Origin: Flavobacteriaceae bacterium
Lineage (GTDB): Bacteria > Bacteroidota > Bacteroidia > Flavobacteriales > Flavobacteriaceae
Reading direction: 5' to 3'
DNA: 9,086 nt
NCBI GenBank assembly: GCA_002687665.1
Contig: NZAX01000100.1
Coordinates: 1-9,086 of the forward strand
The notes under the pieces were generated by a model. It saw nothing but the letters and a program-made list of their open reading frames with translations, was not told where the DNA came from and searched no databases. The stretch's first letter is position 1. The number at the start of each line of letters is the position of its first letter. A program made the translations under genes and the position numbers. Below, one piece after another: positions 6,119 through 9,086 of the stretch.

Positions 6119-7778
6119 CTGGATTTCTGATGTTTTCAACTAATTTTTGGATTTCAGAGTCGGGTTCCGGGGTAAAATTAGAAATGGTTATAGACACAAA
6201 AAAATTGACCAACATGGCAAAAGAACCAAATCCCTCGGGCGATATTCCAAACCACCAGTCTTTTTCTGTTCCACCACCAAACCATCCAAATTTGAATTTA
6301 GTCATATAAAACAACATTAAAAGTATTCCAATCACCATTCCTGCAACAGCTCCCTCTTTATTCATTCTCTTACTAAAAATCCCCATCACAATAGCTGGAA
6401 AGAAGGAAGCAGCCGCCAGTCCAAAAGCCAATGCTACCGTGGCTGCTACAAAGCCTGGTGGATTTATACCAAAATAGGCTGCTAACATCACAGCTCCAAC
6501 GGCAGATAAACGGGCGGCGATTAATTCTCCTTTTTCACTCACATCGGGTTTGATCATTTTTTTGATTAAGTCATGGGATACAGAGGAAGAAATTACAAGC
6601 AAAAGTCCCGCAGCTGTAGAAAGTGCAGCAGCAAGAGCACCTGCTGCCATAATGGCAATCACCCAATTAGGTAAATCAGCAATCTCAGGGTTGGCCAATA
6701 CCATAATATCTGCATCGACTTTCAATTCATTGATCTTAGGATCGGCTAGATATTGAATCATACCGTCTTGATTTTTGTCTTCGTGTGTAATAAGTCCTGT
6801 AGCCTCCCATTTGTTAAACCATTCTGGTAAAGAGGCGTAGGCTTTATTGCTTACGGTTTCGATCAAATTGGTTCTTGAAAAAACTGCTACTGCAGGAGCC
6901 GTAGTGTATAAAATGGCAATGAATAGTAAAGCCCAACCTGCTGATTTTCTAGCATCGCTCACTTTTTTAACAGTAAAAAAACGAACGATAACATGTGGTA
7001 ATCCTGCTGTTCCTACCATCAGCGCAGCGGTGATAAGAAAAACATCCAGAGTTGATTTTTTACCGGAAGTATATTCGTGGAATCCAAGTTCACGGTGTAA
7101 ACCATCTAATTTATCCAGCAAATAAACCCCATCACTTCCTGACGAACCAAAGCCAATTTGGGGAATGGCATTACCAGTCACCATCAAAGAGATAAAAATA
7201 GCAGGCAACATAAAGGCAAAAATCAGAACACAATACTGGGCAACTTGTGTGTAAGTTATTCCTTTCATCCCCCCCAATACAGCATAGAAAAGAACAATCA
7301 ACATCCCAATAAGTACACCGGTTGTAATATCAACTTCCAAGTAACGTGAAAAAACCACACCTACCCCACGCATTTGTCCAGCGATATAGGTAAATGATAC
7401 AATCAAGGCACAAAAAACAGCTACACCTCGTGCTACATTCGAATAATAACGATCACCGATAAAATCGGGAACGGTGAATTTTCCAAATTTTCTTAAGTAA
7501 GGAGCCAACAAAAGTGCCAATAAAACATAACCTCCAGTCCAACCCATCAGATAAACTGACCCGTCATAACCATTAAAAGAAATTATCCCAGCCATGGAAA
7601 TAAATGAGGCGGCAGACATCCAGTCGGCAGCTGTGGCCATTCCATTGGCAATAGGTGGTACTCCCTTACCGGCAATGTAAAACTCTCCTGTAGAAGAAGC
7701 CCTTGATATAATTGCTATTGCAATATATAATGTAAAACTGAGTCCTACAGCAATCCAAATCCAATATTGTAATTCCAT
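6108..7778 (-). CDS. Sodium:solute symporter large subunit, VC_2705 subfamily
   Basis: This 556-residue inner-membrane protein of the SSS (LeuT-fold) family has about 13 membrane segments (roughly 4-24, 47-67, 74-94, 118-138, 152-172, 180-202, 245-265, 278-302, 371-395, 420-438, 443-468, 474-492, 517-537). The segment GGMKGITYTQVAQ (169-181) and the Na+-site-like helix ALAAALSTAAG (381-391) fit the family. Two large loops, about 203-243 and 303-370, would face the periplasm if the N-terminus is outside. The second holds a DxNxDGxI loop at 334-341. Its ATG overlaps the DUF4212 stop by one base (TAATG), which marks it as the VC_2705-type two-subunit symporter. Relatives include acetate/short-chain acid symporters of the ActP type; sugar, sialate or other acids remain possible. 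The SGNH gene overlaps its 3' end. Confidence 0.93.
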   Translation of the reverse strand: MELQYWIWIAVGLSFTLYIAIAIISRASSTGEFYIAGKGVPPIANGMATAADWMSAASFISMAGIISFNGYDGSVYLMGWTGGYVLLALLLAPYLRKFGKFTVPDFIGDRYYSNVARGVAVFCALIVSFTYIAGQMRGVGVVFSRYLEVDITTGVLIGMLIVLFYAVLGGMKGITYTQVAQYCVLIFAFMLPAIFISLMVTGNAIPQIGFGSSGSDGVYLLDKLDGLHRELGFHEYTSGKKSTLDVFLITAALMVGTAGLPHVIVRFFTVKKVSDARKSAGWALLFIAILYTTAPAVAVFSRTNLIETVSNKAYASLPEWFNKWEATGLITHEDKNQDGMIQYLADPKINELKVDADIMVLANPEIADLPNWVIAIMAAGALAAALSTAAGLLLVISSSVSHDLIKKMIKPDVSEKGELIAARLSAVGAVMLAAYFGINPPGFVAATVALAFGLAAASFFPAIVMGIFSKRMNKEGAVAGMVIGILLMLFYMTKFKFGWFGGGTEKDWWFGISPEGFGSFAMLVNFFVSITISNFTPEPDSEIQKLVENIRNPDEN

Positions 7779-8026
7779 TAATCTTTGTTTTTAAATCTTT
7801 GATCTAATCGATTCATCAAGTAGATGTAGACAAAAATCAGGATCACAAAAACGTAAATAGCGCCTTGTTGGGCAAACCAGAAGCCCAGCTTGAAACCTGC
7901 CATTTGAATTTGATTGAGTTGGTCTACCATTAGGATACCGAACCCAAAGGAAACGGAAAACCATATGGATAAAAGGATAACCAAATATCTCAAATTAGTT
8001 TTCCAATAGGTGTTTTTACTTTTCAT
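7778..8026 (-). CDS. DUF4212 small membrane subunit of the sodium:solute symporter
   Basis: This 82-residue protein has two predicted membrane helices (about 12-32 and 50-71) and matches the DUF4212 small-subunit family over its whole length. Telling segments are FGFGILMVDQLNQI (27-40), GFWFAQQGAIYVF (48-60) and YLMNRLD (68-74). Family members are encoded immediately before VC_2705-type SSS transporters and are thought to assemble with them, much as YjcH (DUF485) accompanies ActP. Here the stop codon shares one base with the symporter ATG, so the two are probably translated together in fixed ratio. A -7 promoter element lies about 20 bp upstream of the ATG. The specific role of the small subunit is not established. 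Confidence 0.92.
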   Translation of the reverse strand: MKSKNTYWKTNLRYLVILLSIWFSVSFGFGILMVDQLNQIQMAGFKLGFWFAQQGAIYVFVILIFVYIYLMNRLDQRFKNKD

Positions 8027-8044
8027 TGTATTGGTTTAGCTCGC

Positions 8045-8052
8045 CAAATATA
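8045..8052 (-). promoter_or_regulatory. Probable -7 promoter element for the DUF4212-symporter-SGNH operon
   Basis: On the minus strand this reads TATATTTG, an exact fit to the Bacteroidota -7 consensus TAnnTTTG, inside the 77-bp gap (8027-8103). A T-rich stretch rather than a clean TTG lies about 20 bp upstream. Transcription would begin only some 10-15 bases before the DUF4212 ATG, giving a very short leader. Its presence suggests that the three-gene unit need not depend on the NagX-type gene upstream. Confidence 0.5.
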
Positions 8053-8103
8053 CAAATAAAACCAAGCTGAAAAAGTTCTATCAATAGGGGTGTGATTTTA
8101 TCC

Positions 8104-9086
8104 TTAAAGCTTAATGAAGATTTTTCTTTTGAACAACTGGTATGAAGGTATCCAAATTACAAAAACATAAAACAAGGCATAGAGTAAAGAGGCTAATTTT
8201 GGCGCTACTCCTATGGTAATGGCCTGCTCCATAAATATTGCACTGAGGGAAATGCCCCAGAGTTTTTTGCTGTAGAAAAGGGTATAGAAAATACCGGCCA
8301 GAGTGTAGGCAAAAATGGCATTCACTCCAAAAACACGTGCAAATTTAAATTTGGAGTATTGACCTTTAATATCCACCCAATAGACAAAACAAGCCAAAAG
8401 CAAACAACTGATCCCCCCAGTTATAAGTACAAAGGAACTGCTCCAGATACTCTTGTTCAGCGGCATAAAATATTGCGCAATGTCACCACAAATGAGCAAG
8501 GTGGTCGCCAAAAGGAATAATCGTAAAAGCTTGTCTTTAAATTCGACGTTGGAAATCAAAATAAACCCTGCCATCATCCCTAGCAGTCCAGTCACCACAG
8601 CTGGAAAGGAACTAAGAATACCCTCGGGATCCCAGGTTTTTTTCCACAGATAACCGGGTAAATAATTTTGATCCAGATAATTGGCCCAGTTTTTCCCGGG
8701 TTCACTTAAATCGGGTATACCGATTCCAGGTACCGGAAGGTACATCATTACCAACCAGTAACCCACCAGAATTACAATAGCAATGATCAATTGAGTCTTT
8801 CTTTTGGTATAGAGAAATAGTAAAGCACATACCATATAGACCAGGGCAATTCGTGGCAATACGCCTACCCATCGGATCCTGCCAAAATCAAAAGAAGGCC
8901 ATAGCCACAAAAAGAGTCCAATTAAATAAATTTTTATACTCCGGAAAAATATTTTTTGAACCAGTTGATTTCTATTCAGTCCTTTTTCACTTTGCTTGGT
9001 CAGTGACAAAACAATGGAAACTCCTACGATAAATATAAAAGCTGGGAAAATATAATCCGTGGGTGTCAAACCATTCCAAGAGGCAT
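8104..9086 (-). CDS. nagX: NagX/HGSNAT-like membrane acyltransferase, N-terminus beyond the right edge
   Basis: The 326 visible residues begin ASWNGLTPTDYIFP, read from the window edge without a stop, and match the segment right after the catalytic histidine of human heparan-alpha-glucosaminide N-acetyltransferase (HASWNGLT). That family moves an acetyl group from cytosolic acetyl-CoA across the membrane to terminal glucosamine. Bacterial relatives (COG4299, DUF5009-type), often called NagX, occur in GlcNAc regulons. Other matching segments are GVLPRIALVY (74-83), MMYLPVPG (113-120) and WDPEGILS (151-158). About nine or ten membrane helices are visible. The longest in-window frame from a putative start uses a TTG at 9069, but this is residue 6 of the continuing match and is not the true start; perhaps 40-60 N-terminal residues are missing. 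It is followed after 77 bp by the symporter operon. Family call secure; the glucosamine acetylation role is inferred from human HGSNAT and locus content. Confidence 0.88.
   Translation of the reverse strand, partial: ASWNGLTPTDYIFPAFIFIVGVSIVLSLTKQSEKGLNRNQLVQKIFFRSIKIYLIGLFLWLWPSFDFGRIRWVGVLPRIALVYMVCALLFLYTKRKTQLIIAIVILVGYWLVMMYLPVPGIGIPDLSEPGKNWANYLDQNYLPGYLWKKTWDPEGILSSFPAVVTGLLGMMAGFILISNVEFKDKLLRLFLLATTLLICGDIAQYFMPLNKSIWSSSFVLITGGISCLLLACFVYWVDIKGQYSKFKFARVFGVNAIFAYTLAGIFYTLFYSKKLWGISLSAIFMEQAITIGVAPKLASLLYALFYVFVIWIPSYQLFKRKIFIKL

Noticed and set aside
6847..7125. 92-residue plus-strand frame antisense to the symporter
   Set aside because: It falls wholly within a well-supported membrane protein gene and has no features of its own.
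8027..8103. Possible riboswitch or attenuator before the DUF4212-symporter genes
   Set aside because: The gap is 77 bp with no convincing long stem, and the best promoter element would leave only a very short leader.
1..9086. Mobile elements, CRISPR arrays, tRNA or rRNA genes, or a defence system
   Set aside because: No transposase, terminal repeats, spaced direct repeats, cloverleaf segments or defence-type domains were seen. All eight genes have ordinary metabolic or transport family assignments.

Overview
The window looks like chromosomal DNA of a Bacteroidota bacterium (flavobacterial or cytophagal, probably free-living; genus not determinable here). The signs are AT-rich intergenic DNA, almost no Shine-Dalgarno sequences, matches to the Bacteroidota -7 promoter element (TAnnTTTG), exported lipoprotein or Tat-like sugar enzymes, and the typical Bacteroidota fusion of a NagB-like domain to a PIG-L deacetylase domain. 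I see no mobile element, CRISPR array, tRNA or rRNA. The layout is compact, with seven of the eight genes on the minus strand.

Reading along the minus strand from the right edge, the genes are: (1) a NagX/HGSNAT-type membrane acetyltransferase, cut by the right edge; (2) a tightly coupled set of DUF4212 small subunit, VC_2705-type sodium:solute symporter and secreted SGNH hydrolase, with a good -7 promoter element just upstream; (3) cutC, the only plus-strand gene, convergent with the SGNH gene and divergent from the next; (4) the NagB-like/PIG-L fusion; (5) a 278-bp spacer with a promoter element, a palindrome and hairpins; (6) an exported TIM-barrel sugar isomerase/epimerase-like protein; (7) a lipoprotein GH20 beta-N-acetylhexosaminidase, cut by the left edge.

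Together this reads as an amino-sugar (GlcNAc, chitin or glycan) utilisation locus. GH20 would release terminal GlcNAc(/GalNAc) at the cell surface or in the periplasm. The symporter pair could import a product or acetate. The fusion protein could deacetylate and isomerise or deaminate an amino sugar, although its NagB domain lacks the key catalytic Asp. The NagX-type protein could use cytosolic acetyl-CoA to acetylate glucosamine on the periplasmic face. No SusC/SusD pair, NagA, kinase or regulator lies inside the window. The substrate assignment is inference from gene content.

Three gene starts need care. CutC most plausibly starts at a TTG. The SGNH gene should start at an ATG 21 bp inside its longest TTG-initiated frame. 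The NagX-type frame continues past the right edge and has no true start here. I find no wholly new multi-gene system. The points most worth a second look are the active-site substitution in the NagB domain, the co-location of deacetylase and acetyltransferase functions, and the palindromes in the regulatory gaps.
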